Below are positions 57,071 through 64,000 of a stretch of DNA of 64,000 nt, in pieces. The notes beneath the pieces were generated by a model that saw only the letters and a program-made list of their open reading frames with translations, did not search any database and was not told the origin of the DNA. The stretch is from positions 1 through 64,000 of the forward strand of contig ABYL01000016.1 in assembly GCA_000173575.1 (NCBI GenBank), read 5' to 3'. The DNA is from Burkholderia sp. H160. Lineage in GTDB: Bacteria; Pseudomonadota; Gammaproteobacteria; Burkholderiales; Burkholderiaceae. Position 1 is the first letter of the stretch. The number at the start of each line of letters is the position of its first letter. The position numbers and the translations under genes were made by a program.

Positions 57071-58450
57071 TTAGTGAGGCTTGAACCGCACCCGTTCCGG
57101 CGGCTGCTTGAACTTGCCAAGCCGCGTCCAGAAGGGCATGCCGAGGAAAAACGCGAAGTAGATCAGTGCGCAGATCTGGGCGATCAGCGTCGAGGCGGGC
57201 GATGGCGGTCGCGTGCCAAGGAAGCCGAGCGTCAGGAACGCGGCCACGAAGATCCCGAAGAAAACCTTGTGGAAAAGCGGGCGGTAACGGATCGACCGTA
57301 CGGGCGAGTGGTCCAGCCACGGCAGGAAGAACAGTGAGATCACCGCGCTGCCCATCACCACGACGCCCCAGAACTTCGATTCGGTGAACACCATCGCGAC
57401 GATCACCAGCGCCGCGAGCACCGGCAGACCGAGCTTCCACTTGCCGCGCGCGCGCACGAGCGCGAGCAGCCCGAGCAACCCGATGACGATCATGAGCACG
57501 ATCTTGAATGGATCGGTGGTGGCGCGCAGCATCGCATAAAAAGCGGTGAAGTACCACACAGGCGCAATTTCCGGCGGCGTTTGCAGCGGATTCGCGGGAA
57601 GGAAGTTGTTCGCTTCAAGGAAGTACCCGCCCATTTCCGGCGCGAAGAAGATGATCGCCGCGAAAATCAGCAGGAAGATCGTCACGCCCATGAAGTCGTG
57701 CACCGAGTAGTACGGGTGGAACGGAACGCCGTCGAGCGGCACGCCATCCGGACCCTTCTTCGCCTTGATCTCGATGCCGTCGGGGTTGTTCGAACCAACC
57801 TCGTGCAGCGCCACCAGGTGCGCGATCACGAGGCCGACCAGCACCAGCGGAATCGCGATCACGTGAAACGCGAAGAAGCGGTTCAGCGTGACGTCGGAGA
57901 CCACGTAGTCGCCGCGAATCCACAGCGACAGGTCCGGTCCGATGAACGGAATCGCCGAGAACAGGTTCACGATCACCTGCGCGCCCCAGAACGACATCTG
58001 GCCCCACGGCAGCAGATAACCGAAAAACGCTTCGGCCATCAGGCTCAGGAAGATCAGGCAGCCGAAAATCCACACGAGTTCGCGCGGCTTGCGGTAGGAG
58101 CCGTACAGGAGCCCGCGGAACATGTGCAGATACACGACGACGAAGAACATCGATGCCCCCGTCGAGTGCATGTAGCGGATCAGCCAGCCCCACGGCACCT
58201 CGCGCATGATGTACTCGACCGACGAGAACGCGAGCGTCGCGTCGGGCTTGTAGTTCATCGTCAGGAAAATGCCGGTGACGATCTGGTTGACCAGCACCAG
58301 CAACGCAAGCGAACCGAAGAAGTACCAGAAGTTGAAGTTCTTCGGCGCGTAGTACTCGGAAGCGTGTTTCTTCCACGCGGCAGTCATCGGGAAGCGCTGG
58401 TCGATCCAACCAGCCAGCCCGGTCGTCTCTACTTCGTGTTCGCTCGCCAT
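57071..58450 (-). CDS. petB: Cytochrome b (bc1 complex)
   Basis: 459 aa membrane protein with about 8-9 helices. The haem-ligand contexts are visible (GWLIRYMHSTGASMFFVVVYLHMFRG with two His, and the FFAFHVIAIPLVLVGLVIAHLVALHEVGS region with two more). The PEWYF-type quinol-site motif reads PPEIAPVWYFTAFYA. It is the central quinol oxidase-reductase subunit. The ATG shares one base with the petA stop (TAATG). Confidence 0.96.
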   Translation of the reverse strand: MASEHEVETTGLAGWIDQRFPMTAAWKKHASEYYAPKNFNFWYFFGSLALLVLVNQIVTGIFLTMNYKPDATLAFSSVEYIMREVPWGWLIRYMHSTGASMFFVVVYLHMFRGLLYGSYRKPRELVWIFGCLIFLSLMAEAFFGYLLPWGQMSFWGAQVIVNLFSAIPFIGPDLSLWIRGDYVVSDVTLNRFFAFHVIAIPLVLVGLVIAHLVALHEVGSNNPDGIEIKAKKGPDGVPLDGVPFHPYYSVHDFMGVTIFLLIFAAIIFFAPEMGGYFLEANNFLPANPLQTPPEIAPVWYFTAFYAMLRATTDPFKIVLMIVIGLLGLLALVRARGKWKLGLPVLAALVIVAMVFTESKFWGVVVMGSAVISLFFLPWLDHSPVRSIRYRPLFHKVFFGIFVAAFLTLGFLGTRPPSPASTLIAQICALIYFAFFLGMPFWTRLGKFKQPPERVRFKPH

Positions 58451-59070
58451 TACGCTTCTCCTTTTTCGTCCTTCCCGATCACAAGGGCCGTCGCCGAGGT
58501 GAACATGAAGGGCGGGATGTCGAGGTTCTGCGGAGCGGGTTTGTTCTTGAAGACGCGGCCGGCCATGTCGTAGGTCGAGCCGTGGCACGGGCACAGGAAG
58601 CCGCCGGGCCAGTCGTCGGGGAGGTTGGGCTGCGGGCCTTCCTGGAAGCGCGGGGTCGGCGTGCAGCCGAGATGCGTGCAAACGGCGACGGCGACCAGCA
58701 GATGCTTGTTCTCGGCGCGTGAACGGAACTCGTTGTTGCAGTAGTCCGGCAGCGGCATCGAGAACGGATTCAGTGAGTGGGGATCCGCCACCTGGTTATC
58801 GGCTTTCTGGACATCGGCGAGCATGCGGTCGGTGCGATTGATGATCCACACCGGCTTGCCACGCCACGCGACCGTCATCATGTCGCCGGGCTTCAGACCG
58901 CTGATATCGACTTCGACCGGGGCACCTGCGGCCTTGGCCCTTTCGGATGGTGCAAACGAACTAACAAAGGGTACGACAACGGCAACACCTCCTATGCCGC
59001 CTGCTACGGTCGTCGCTACCAGCCAGTTACGGCGGCTGCCATCGACGCGTTCCTCTTCTTTGTCTCGCAT
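58450..59070 (-). CDS. petA: Ubiquinol-cytochrome c reductase iron-sulfur (Rieske) subunit
   Basis: 206 aa. A twin-arginine-like signal anchor is present near the start (SRRNWLVATTVAGGIGGVAVVV). The Rieske ligands are CTHLGC at Cys131-Cys136 and CPCHGS at Cys160-Ser165. It carries electrons from quinol to cytochrome c1. The start at 59070 (MRDKEEER) gives the usual Burkholderia length; an in-frame ATG at 59148 lacks a ribosome-binding site. It heads petABC. Confidence 0.95.
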   Translation of the reverse strand: MRDKEEERVDGSRRNWLVATTVAGGIGGVAVVVPFVSSFAPSERAKAAGAPVEVDISGLKPGDMMTVAWRGKPVWIINRTDRMLADVQKADNQVADPHSLNPFSMPLPDYCNNEFRSRAENKHLLVAVAVCTHLGCTPTPRFQEGPQPNLPDDWPGGFLCPCHGSTYDMAGRVFKNKPAPQNLDIPPFMFTSATALVIGKDEKGEA

Positions 59071-59290
59071 CACACGCCCCACTTCTGAGTTGGATTTTTC
59101 CTTCACGTCGCTTCTACCGCCGCTAGTTTGCTCGAATGGAGTCGCCATTTACAAGGGCCGATCGCCAAAAACCGTGCGAAGCCCTTGATAACTCAGGGTT
59201 TGTCCGTACCGATCGCAAACTTTTTCGCACCTCCTTTTAAGTGCCTTCTACGGTATTCACGCCTTTTTGTTCGTTAATCCAAATCGCAAT

Positions 59291-60037
59291 TCAAACTGGA
59301 TTCGGGATATCGATAAACAGGTGTTCGATATCGAACGATTCGGACAGATGCTTGCCCACCGCCTGCACGCCGAAGCGTTCGGTCGCGTGGTGACCGGCCG
59401 CGAGAAACGCCACGCCGCTTTCCGCCGCCGTGTGCATCACCGACTCCGATACCTCGCCGGTCACGTAGACGTCGACGCCCGCGTTGATCGCCGCGTCGAA
59501 CATGCCTTGCGCTGCGCCCGTGCACCAGCCGACGCGGCGCAGCTGCATATCCGGATCGCCGAACACGAGCGGCGTGCGGCCCAGCGTCTGCTCGATTTCT
59601 GCGGTCAGGTGCGACAGCGTGATCGGCATCGGCAACGTGGCGAGCCAGCCGAGATCGTTGTCGCCGAAACGCGCGTCGCTGATCCAGCCCATCTTCTCGC
59701 CGATCTGCGCGTTGTTGCCGAATTCGGGGTGATCGTCGAGCGGCAGATGGTAGGCGAACAGGTTCAGATCGTTCGCGAGCAGCAGCTTCAGGCGCGCATG
59801 TTTGCGGCCGGTGATCTGCGGCGCCTCGTTGCGCCAGAAGTAGCCGTGATGGACCAGCACGGCGTCCGCGCCCCAGTCGAGCGCGGCCTCCAGAAAGGCC
59901 ACCGACGCGGTCACGCCGGTCGCGAGTTTGTTGATCCGGCGGCGCCCTTCAACCTGCAATCCGTTCGGGCAATAGTCCTTGAAGCGCGCGGTTTCAAGGA
60001 GATTGTTCAAGTACAATTCAAGTTCAATCCGATCCAT
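59291..60037 (-). CDS. Nif3-like dinuclear metal-binding protein
   Basis: 248 aa of the Nif3/YbgI family. Metal-binding histidines appear in [12 protein letters not shown] and [10 protein letters not shown], the residues that hold a di-metal centre in a toroidal hexamer. The N-terminus [26 protein letters not shown] matches the family. Its role is not clear; in E. coli ybgI affects resistance to radiation. It is divergent from the DegS/DegQ-like protease, with 19 bp between the two starts. Confidence 0.92.
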   Translation of the reverse strand: MDRIELELYLNNLLETARFKDYCPNGLQVEGRRRINKLATGVTASVAFLEAALDWGADAVLVHHGYFWRNEAPQITGRKHARLKLLLANDLNLFAYHLPLDDHPEFGNNAQIGEKMGWISDARFGDNDLGWLATLPMPITLSHLTAEIEQTLGRTPLVFGDPDMQLRRVGWCTGAAQGMFDAAINAGVDVYVTGEVSESVMHTAAESGVAFLAAGHHATERFGVQAVGKHLSESFDIEHLFIDIPNPV

Positions 60038-60056
60038 ATTGACCTCTAGTCTTCAG

Positions 60057-61277
60057 ATGCTTAGACGCTTCTGGCTGTTATTTGCCCAAGCGGTGACGGT
60101 GCTGTTGGCGCTGATGTTCATCATTGCGACCCTCAAACCGCAGTGGCTGCAGCGTCAAGGACAATTCGGCAGACAACTCGCCGAGCCGATCGTCGCGCTA
60201 CGGGAAGTGGCGCCGGGCATCAGCAATGGCCATGCCGAAGCGTCCTATGCCGAAGCGGCGCAAAAAGCCATGCCCGCGGTCGTCAACGTGTTCTCCAGCA
60301 AGGACGGCTCGCTGCCTCCCGACCCGCGCGCCAAAGATCCGCTGTTCCGCTACTTCTTCGGCGACAGGAACAATCGCAAGCAGCAGGAGCAGCCTGCCTC
60401 GAATCTCGGCTCAGGCGTGATAGTGAGTTCGGAAGGTTACATTCTAACGAACCAGCACGTGGTCGACGGCGCCGACCAGATCGAAGTCGCGCTCGCCGAC
60501 GGCCGCACCGCCAGCGCGAAGGTCATCGGCATCGACCCCGAAACCGATCTGGCCGTGCTCAAGGTCAACATGACCAATCTGCCCACCATCACGCTCGGCC
60601 GGATGGATCAGACCCGCGTCGGCGACGTCGTGCTCGCGATCGGCAATCCGTTCGGCGTCGGGCAGACCGTGACGATGGGTATCGTCAGCGCGCTGGGCCG
60701 CAACCACCTCGGCATCAACACGTTCGAAAACTTTATCCAGACCGACGCGCCGATCAACCCCGGCAACTCGGGCGGCGCGCTCGTCGACGTGAACGGCAAC
60801 CTGCTCGGCATCAATACCGCGATCTACTCGCGCTCGGGCGGCTCGCTCGGCATCGGCTTCGCGATTCCGGTGTCCACCGCGCGCAGCGTGCTCGAGAGCA
60901 TCATCACGACCGGCACGGTCACGCGCGGCTGGATCGGCGTCGAACCGCAGGACGTGACGCCGGAAATCGCGGAGTCGTTCGGGCTCGATCAGAAGTCGGG
61001 CGCGATCGTCGCGGGCGTGCTGAAGAGCGGACCGGCCGACCGCGCGGGCATCAAGCCCGGCGACATCCTGACGAGCGTGAATGGCCAGGAGATCACCGAT
61101 ACCACGCGTCTGTTGAACGTGATCGCGCAGATCAAGCCGGGCACGTCGGCGAAGGTACATGTAGTGCGCAAGGGCCATCAGATCGATATCGACGTGATGA
61201 TCGGCAAACGCCCGCCGCCGCCGAAGCAGGCGCAGGACGATAACGGCGGCGATCAGCCCGATGACGACGGCGGTTGA
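60057..61277 (+). CDS. DegS/DegQ-type trypsin-like serine protease with one PDZ domain
   Basis: 406 aa. An N-terminal transmembrane helix (about 5-24) anchors a periplasmic trypsin-like domain with triad His134 (TNQHVVDG), Asp164 (DPETDLAVLKV) and Ser238 (NPGNSGGALVD). One PDZ domain follows (GDILTSVNGQEITD) and an acidic/Pro tail. The single PDZ and membrane anchor fit DegS-like or AlgW-like proteases that sense envelope stress. Whether it cleaves an anti-sigma factor is unknown. The start at 60057 is preferred over 59979. Confidence 0.9.
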   Translation: MLRRFWLLFAQAVTVLLALMFIIATLKPQWLQRQGQFGRQLAEPIVALREVAPGISNGHAEASYAEAAQKAMPAVVNVFSSKDGSLPPDPRAKDPLFRYFFGDRNNRKQQEQPASNLGSGVIVSSEGYILTNQHVVDGADQIEVALADGRTASAKVIGIDPETDLAVLKVNMTNLPTITLGRMDQTRVGDVVLAIGNPFGVGQTVTMGIVSALGRNHLGINTFENFIQTDAPINPGNSGGALVDVNGNLLGINTAIYSRSGGSLGIGFAIPVSTARSVLESIITTGTVTRGWIGVEPQDVTPEIAESFGLDQKSGAIVAGVLKSGPADRAGIKPGDILTSVNGQEITDTTRLLNVIAQIKPGTSAKVHVVRKGHQIDIDVMIGKRPPPPKQAQDDNGGDQPDDDGG

Positions 61278-61303
61278 GGTTAAAGCCGAGGCTCCGCGCA
61301 ACG

Positions 61304-61336
61304 AAAAAGGGCAGTCCGCAATGGACCGCCCTTTTT
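61304..61336. terminator. Bidirectional terminator between the protease and tatC
   Basis: The stem AAAAAGGGC-A-GTCC/GGAC-C-GCCCTTTTT with loop GCAAT, flanked by T residues on both strands. It lies 26 nt after the protease stop and before the convergent tatC end. Confidence 0.88.
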
Positions 61337-61355
61337 TCATTTAGCGCGCGACACC

Positions 61356-62138
61356 TCAACTCGACGGCGGGCTCGCGTCCTCCACGGCCACCGGCTGCTT
61401 GCCGACGATCAACCGCGCCGCAATGATGCCCGCTTCGTACAGCAGAATCAGCGGAATCGCGAGGATCAGCTGCGAGAACACGTCCGGCGGCGTCACGACG
61501 GCCGACACCACGAACGCGCCGACGATCACATACGGCCGGATCTCCTTGAGCTTCTTCAGCGTCAGCACGTTCATGCGAACCAGCAGCACGACGACGATCG
61601 GCACCTCGAACGTGACACCGAACGCGATGAACATGGTCAGCACGAAGCTCAGGTAATTGTCGATATCGGTCGTCATCTCCGCGCCGAGCGGCGCGTTGTA
61701 GTGCGCCATCACGCGGAAGATGGTCGGAAACACGACGAAGTACGCGAACGCCATGCCGCACAGGAACAGCGTATAGCTGCTCGCGACGAGCGGCCCGACC
61801 AGCCTCTTCTCGTGCTGATAGAGCCCCGGCGCGACGAACGCCCAGATCTGGTACAGCACGACCGGCAGCGCGATCACGAAGGCGACCAGCATTGTCACCT
61901 TCATCGGCACGAAGAACGAGCCGGTGACGTCGGTGACGATCATCTTGCCGTCCTTCGGCAGATTCATCATCAGCGGCCGCGCGAGCAGTTTGAAGATGTC
62001 CGGTGCCCAATACACGAGCCCGATGAACACGACGATGACGGCGAGCCCCGCACGGATGATGCGGTCACGCAGTTCGACGAGGTGGGAAATGAAGGTCTCT
62101 TCTGCGCCTTCGTTCTGGGATTGCTGGGGGTCGCTCAC
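61356..62138 (-). CDS. tatC: Twin-arginine translocase subunit TatC
   Basis: 260 aa with six predicted membrane helices. The conserved N-terminal ETFISHLVELRDRIIRAGLAVIVVF and the later FVLTMFIAFGVTFEVPIVVVLLVRM are family hallmarks. TatC recognises twin-arginine signals and forms the receptor with TatB. It lies downstream of tatA and tatB in one operon (34 bp after tatB). The C-terminal tail is short. Confidence 0.96.
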   Translation of the reverse strand: MSDPQQSQNEGAEETFISHLVELRDRIIRAGLAVIVVFIGLVYWAPDIFKLLARPLMMNLPKDGKMIVTDVTGSFFVPMKVTMLVAFVIALPVVLYQIWAFVAPGLYQHEKRLVGPLVASSYTLFLCGMAFAYFVVFPTIFRVMAHYNAPLGAEMTTDIDNYLSFVLTMFIAFGVTFEVPIVVVLLVRMNVLTLKKLKEIRPYVIVGAFVVSAVVTPPDVFSQLILAIPLILLYEAGIIAARLIVGKQPVAVEDASPPSS

Positions 62139-62172
62139 ACCGGCCCTCGGTTAGAGATTGTCGATCTGAACA

Positions 62173-62706
62173 TCAGAAAAACCGCGTCGGACGACGCAGG
62201 TTGACAGGCGTGTGCCGCGCGACGCGCGCGGCACCCGACTGCACGCGCGTGCGGCGCAGGCTCGCACGCTTGTACCAGGTGGGCGTGGCGCTCTGCTTGA
62301 CGCGCCAGTTCTTGCGTTTGGGCGCGGCCGCCGGCGTGCTGACCGGCCACGAGGTGGCTCCGGTGCTACCGGTGGCGGCGTCTTCGAGCGCACCGCCCGC
62401 GATGCTCGGCGACACCGACGTACCGCTGCTCCACGCTTCGTTCAGCTCATTCTCGTGCTTGCGCAGATTGTCCTGAACCGCCGTTTCGACATTGGTCGCG
62501 GCCTTCTCGAACTCAGTCTTCATGCGCCGCAATTCGTCGAGTTCGATTTCGCGCGTGACCTCGGCCTTCACGTCGTTGATGTACCGCTGCGCGCGGCCGA
62601 ACAGCGCGCCAGCCGTGCGAGCGACACGCGGCAGGCGCTCAGGCCCGAGGACGACCAGCGCGACGACGCCGATCAGCGCCATCTTGGTTAGACCGAGGTC
62701 CAGCAT
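62173..62706 (-). CDS. tatB: Twin-arginine translocase subunit TatB
   Basis: 177 aa. A short N-terminal helix (MLDLGLTKMALIGVVALVVLGPERLP) has the invariant Gly-Pro/Glu motif, followed by an amphipathic helix and a long charged, variable tail. It partners TatC in signal recognition. The tail is longer than in E. coli TatB (171 aa) and poorly conserved. tatA lies 48 bp upstream, tatC 34 bp downstream. Confidence 0.94.
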   Translation of the reverse strand: MLDLGLTKMALIGVVALVVLGPERLPRVARTAGALFGRAQRYINDVKAEVTREIELDELRRMKTEFEKAATNVETAVQDNLRKHENELNEAWSSGTSVSPSIAGGALEDAATGSTGATSWPVSTPAAAPKRKNWRVKQSATPTWYKRASLRRTRVQSGAARVARHTPVNLRRPTRFF

Positions 62707-62754
62707 GAAGTGGAGTGTCCGTCAGAAACGCGGGAACGGCGCGAACGCCGCGGC

Positions 62755-62997
62755 TTAGCGGTAGTCGCTCGACTGCTGCGTCTTTTCCTTCGCTTCGACG
62801 TCGACCGCGCCGTTGCGCGGCAGCTCGCGCTGCTGTTGCGTGTCGGCCGACGGCGATTCGGCGTCCTTCATGCCTTCCTTGAAACCCTTCACCGCGCCGC
62901 CCAGATCGCTGCCGATGTTGCGCAGCTTCTTCGTGCCGAACACGAGCGCGACGATCAACAGAACGATCAACCAATGCCAAATACTCAACGAGCCCAT
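62755..62997 (-). CDS. tatA: Twin-arginine translocase subunit TatA
   Basis: 80 aa. A short N-terminal transmembrane helix ([25 protein letters not shown]) is followed by the Gly hinge and amphipathic helix [18 protein letters not shown]. TatA oligomers form the protein-conducting channel. The start at 62997 (MGSLSIWHW) gives the family N-terminus. It heads tatABC. Confidence 0.95.
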   Translation of the reverse strand: MGSLSIWHWLIVLLIVALVFGTKKLRNIGSDLGGAVKGFKEGMKDAESPSADTQQQRELPRNGAVDVEAKEKTQQSSDYR

Positions 62998-63238
62998 GAC
63001 TACTCTCCTTAACCCCGACACCGCGTATCGATGCGGCAAATTTGCATAACCTGAAGCGCGTGCGCTTCGTCTCCATGTATCTCTAAGTTACCGCAGTCAT
63101 CACCGTTGTCATTCTGGCCAGACGGTCGCGTCGGCGTTATTACACAGCGGTAAAACCAACGGCAGCGCTATTGTCCTCGACCAAAACTCGCAGCGGCATT
63201 TCCTTCTCACCCGTCACGCATGACGCGCGAGCCCGTGC

Positions 63239-63604
63239 TCAGCCCATGCGTTGCCAGGGGCGCGGTCCCGCGAGAATGTGCGCGTGCAGGTGATACACCT
63301 CCTGACCACCACCCGGCCCCGTATTGATTACCGTGCGAAAGCCCGTTGCGCCACCCGAGTATGCGACCCCCAATTGCTCGGCCAGACGCGCAGTCAATAC
63401 AAGCATTCTACCAAGCAGAGGTGCGTCGCTTTCGGTGCAGTTCGACAGCGTGGCGATGTGTTTGCGAGGAATCACCAGCACATGCGTTTCGGCCGCCGGA
63501 CGGATGTCGCGAAAGGCGACGAACTCGTCGTCTTCGTGAACCTTGGTCGACGGGATTTCACCAGCGGCGATCTTGCAGAAAAGACAGTTCGAATCGTGAC
63601 TCAT
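63239..63604 (-). CDS. HIT-family (histidine triad) nucleotide-binding protein
   Basis: 121 aa. The C-terminal HxHxH-type triad is in GQEVYHLHAHILAG. The N-terminus CLFCKIAAGEIPSTKVHEDD is typical of HinT-like purine nucleoside phosphoramidases. It hydrolyses adenosine 5'-phosphoramidates and related AMP esters. It lies between the DUF4870 gene and tatA, a conserved order beside the his operon in Burkholderia. The start at 63604 is chosen. Confidence 0.93.
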   Translation of the reverse strand: MSHDSNCLFCKIAAGEIPSTKVHEDDEFVAFRDIRPAAETHVLVIPRKHIATLSNCTESDAPLLGRMLVLTARLAEQLGVAYSGGATGFRTVINTGPGGGQEVYHLHAHILAGPRPWQRMG

Positions 63605-63697
63605 CGTGTTCCTGACGCGGTATGACTTGGGCGAGCGAAACCGCACGCAACGAGGCTCGACCCGAAAGCCGGCCCGTCCAAACGGACCGGCTAGCGT

Positions 63698-64000
63698 TCA
63701 GACCCAGCCTGCCGGATTCGCGAACGGCTTGTTATCGTACAGATACAGCCAGCCTTTGATAATACGGTACAACATCCATATGCTGACGGCCCACAGCACC
63801 GGAATGCCGATCACGACGAGCAGCAGCAACGCGCCGATCGCGTAACCGACGAGGCCCAGCCAGAACGTGCGGATCTGCCATTCGAAGTGCGCTTCGTACG
63901 GCGTGCCGGCCACGTCCGGCCGCTTGATGTAGTTGATGATGATCGCGATCAGAATGGTGAGCCCGCCGGTCAGCCAGTGGACCGCGTAGAGCGCGTACAG
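63698..64000 (-). CDS. DUF4870-family membrane protein (5' end beyond the window)
   Basis: The last 100 codons of a membrane protein. Membrane segments appear as LTGGLTILIAIIINYIK and GLVGYAIGALLLLVVIGIPVLWAVSIW, with the family phrase TPYEAHFEWQIRTFW between. DUF4870 proteins are about 110-130 aa, so only the first 10-30 residues lie past the window edge. The GTG at 63913 is an internal codon, not the start. Function is unknown. Confidence 0.85.
   Translation of the reverse strand: MYALYAVHWLTGGLTILIAIIINYIKRPDVAGTPYEAHFEWQIRTFWLGLVGYAIGALLLLVVIGIPVLWAVSIWMLYRIIKGWLYLYDNKPFANPAGWV

Noticed and set aside
63053..63068. Palindrome GAAGCGC-GT-GCGCTTC upstream of tatA
   Set aside because: A short symmetric sequence with a two-base loop and no T-run; chance in GC-rich DNA is plausible and no operator role is supported.

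Overview
The window is high-GC DNA from a betaproteobacterium, most likely Burkholderiaceae (Paraburkholderia, Caballeronia or Burkholderia). This is inferred from protein content and gene order: the petABC-sspA-sspB-tRNA-Thr block, tatABC beside a HIT protein and a DegS/DegQ-type protease, trpEGDC beside rpe-gph, and a PaaN/PaaG/PaaI/PaaK phenylacetate cluster. Most of it is ordinary core chromosome with dense, well-formed genes. No CRISPR array, intact insertion sequence, prophage or rRNA operon was seen. One tRNA gene is present.

Layout. 0.1-5.7 kb: phenylacetate catabolism (an enoyl-CoA hydratase divergent from paaN, paaG, paaI, paaK) with a TetR-type palindrome in the divergent promoter. 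The thiolase gene expected between paaN and paaG seems to be missing except for its first codons. 5.8-9.3 kb: mltA, a small membrane protein, apaG, rpe, gph. 9.3-14.4 kb: trpEGDC behind a leader region with Trp codons and hairpins, then a CYTH protein. 14.4-20.5 kb: ung, azoR, an M61 peptidase, dsbC, a UbiH-family hydroxylase and a small exported protein. 20.6-21.9 kb: a lower-GC interval with a possible integrase scrap and an orphan lipoprotein. 22.3-27.9 kb: ychF and ugpBAEC. 28.1-33.7 kb: ettA, an AsmA-like protein, a HAD hydrolase, a broken pepP and a small GlsB-like protein. 33.9-39.2 kb: an orphan response regulator, hemA, prfA, prmC, grxD, ubiX. 39.3-50 kb: a DODA-family dioxygenase, an APC permease, a cold-shock gene with a long leader, an Hsp70-like protein, two MFS transporters, a nitroreductase, a broken TetR gene, DUF1415 and a methyltransferase. 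50-55 kb: small orphans, a flavoprotein, an NPPW methyltransferase, a polygalacturonase remnant and tRNA-Thr(UGU). 55-64 kb: sspB, sspA, the cytochrome bc1 operon, a Nif3-like protein, a DegS/DegQ-like protease, tatCBA, a HIT protein and a DUF4870 protein cut by the window edge.

How the genes work together. The paa genes activate phenylacetate (PaaK) and process its ring-opened CoA intermediates (PaaG, PaaN, hydratase, PaaI); the epoxidase PaaABCDE is not here. TrpEGDC convert chorismate towards indole-glycerol phosphate. UgpBAEC is a complete glycerol-3-phosphate ABC importer. HemA, PrfA and PrmC pair tetrapyrrole synthesis with translation termination and its methylation. PetABC form the bc1 complex, and its Rieske protein has the twin-arginine-like signal served by TatABC nearby.

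The most interesting signals are small. They are: a Trp-codon leader upstream of trpE with no in-frame canonical start; a TetR gene with a one-base frameshift beside two intact operator-like palindromes; a pepP gene split by a frameshift at an apparent small deletion; an orphan OmpR-type regulator with Glu in place of the phospho-acceptor Asp; a 25-bp near-identical repeat inside one gene and upstream of another; and a glycoside-hydrolase fragment fused to the tRNA-Thr terminator. Frameshifts seen in one sequence could be assembly errors, and I mark them so.
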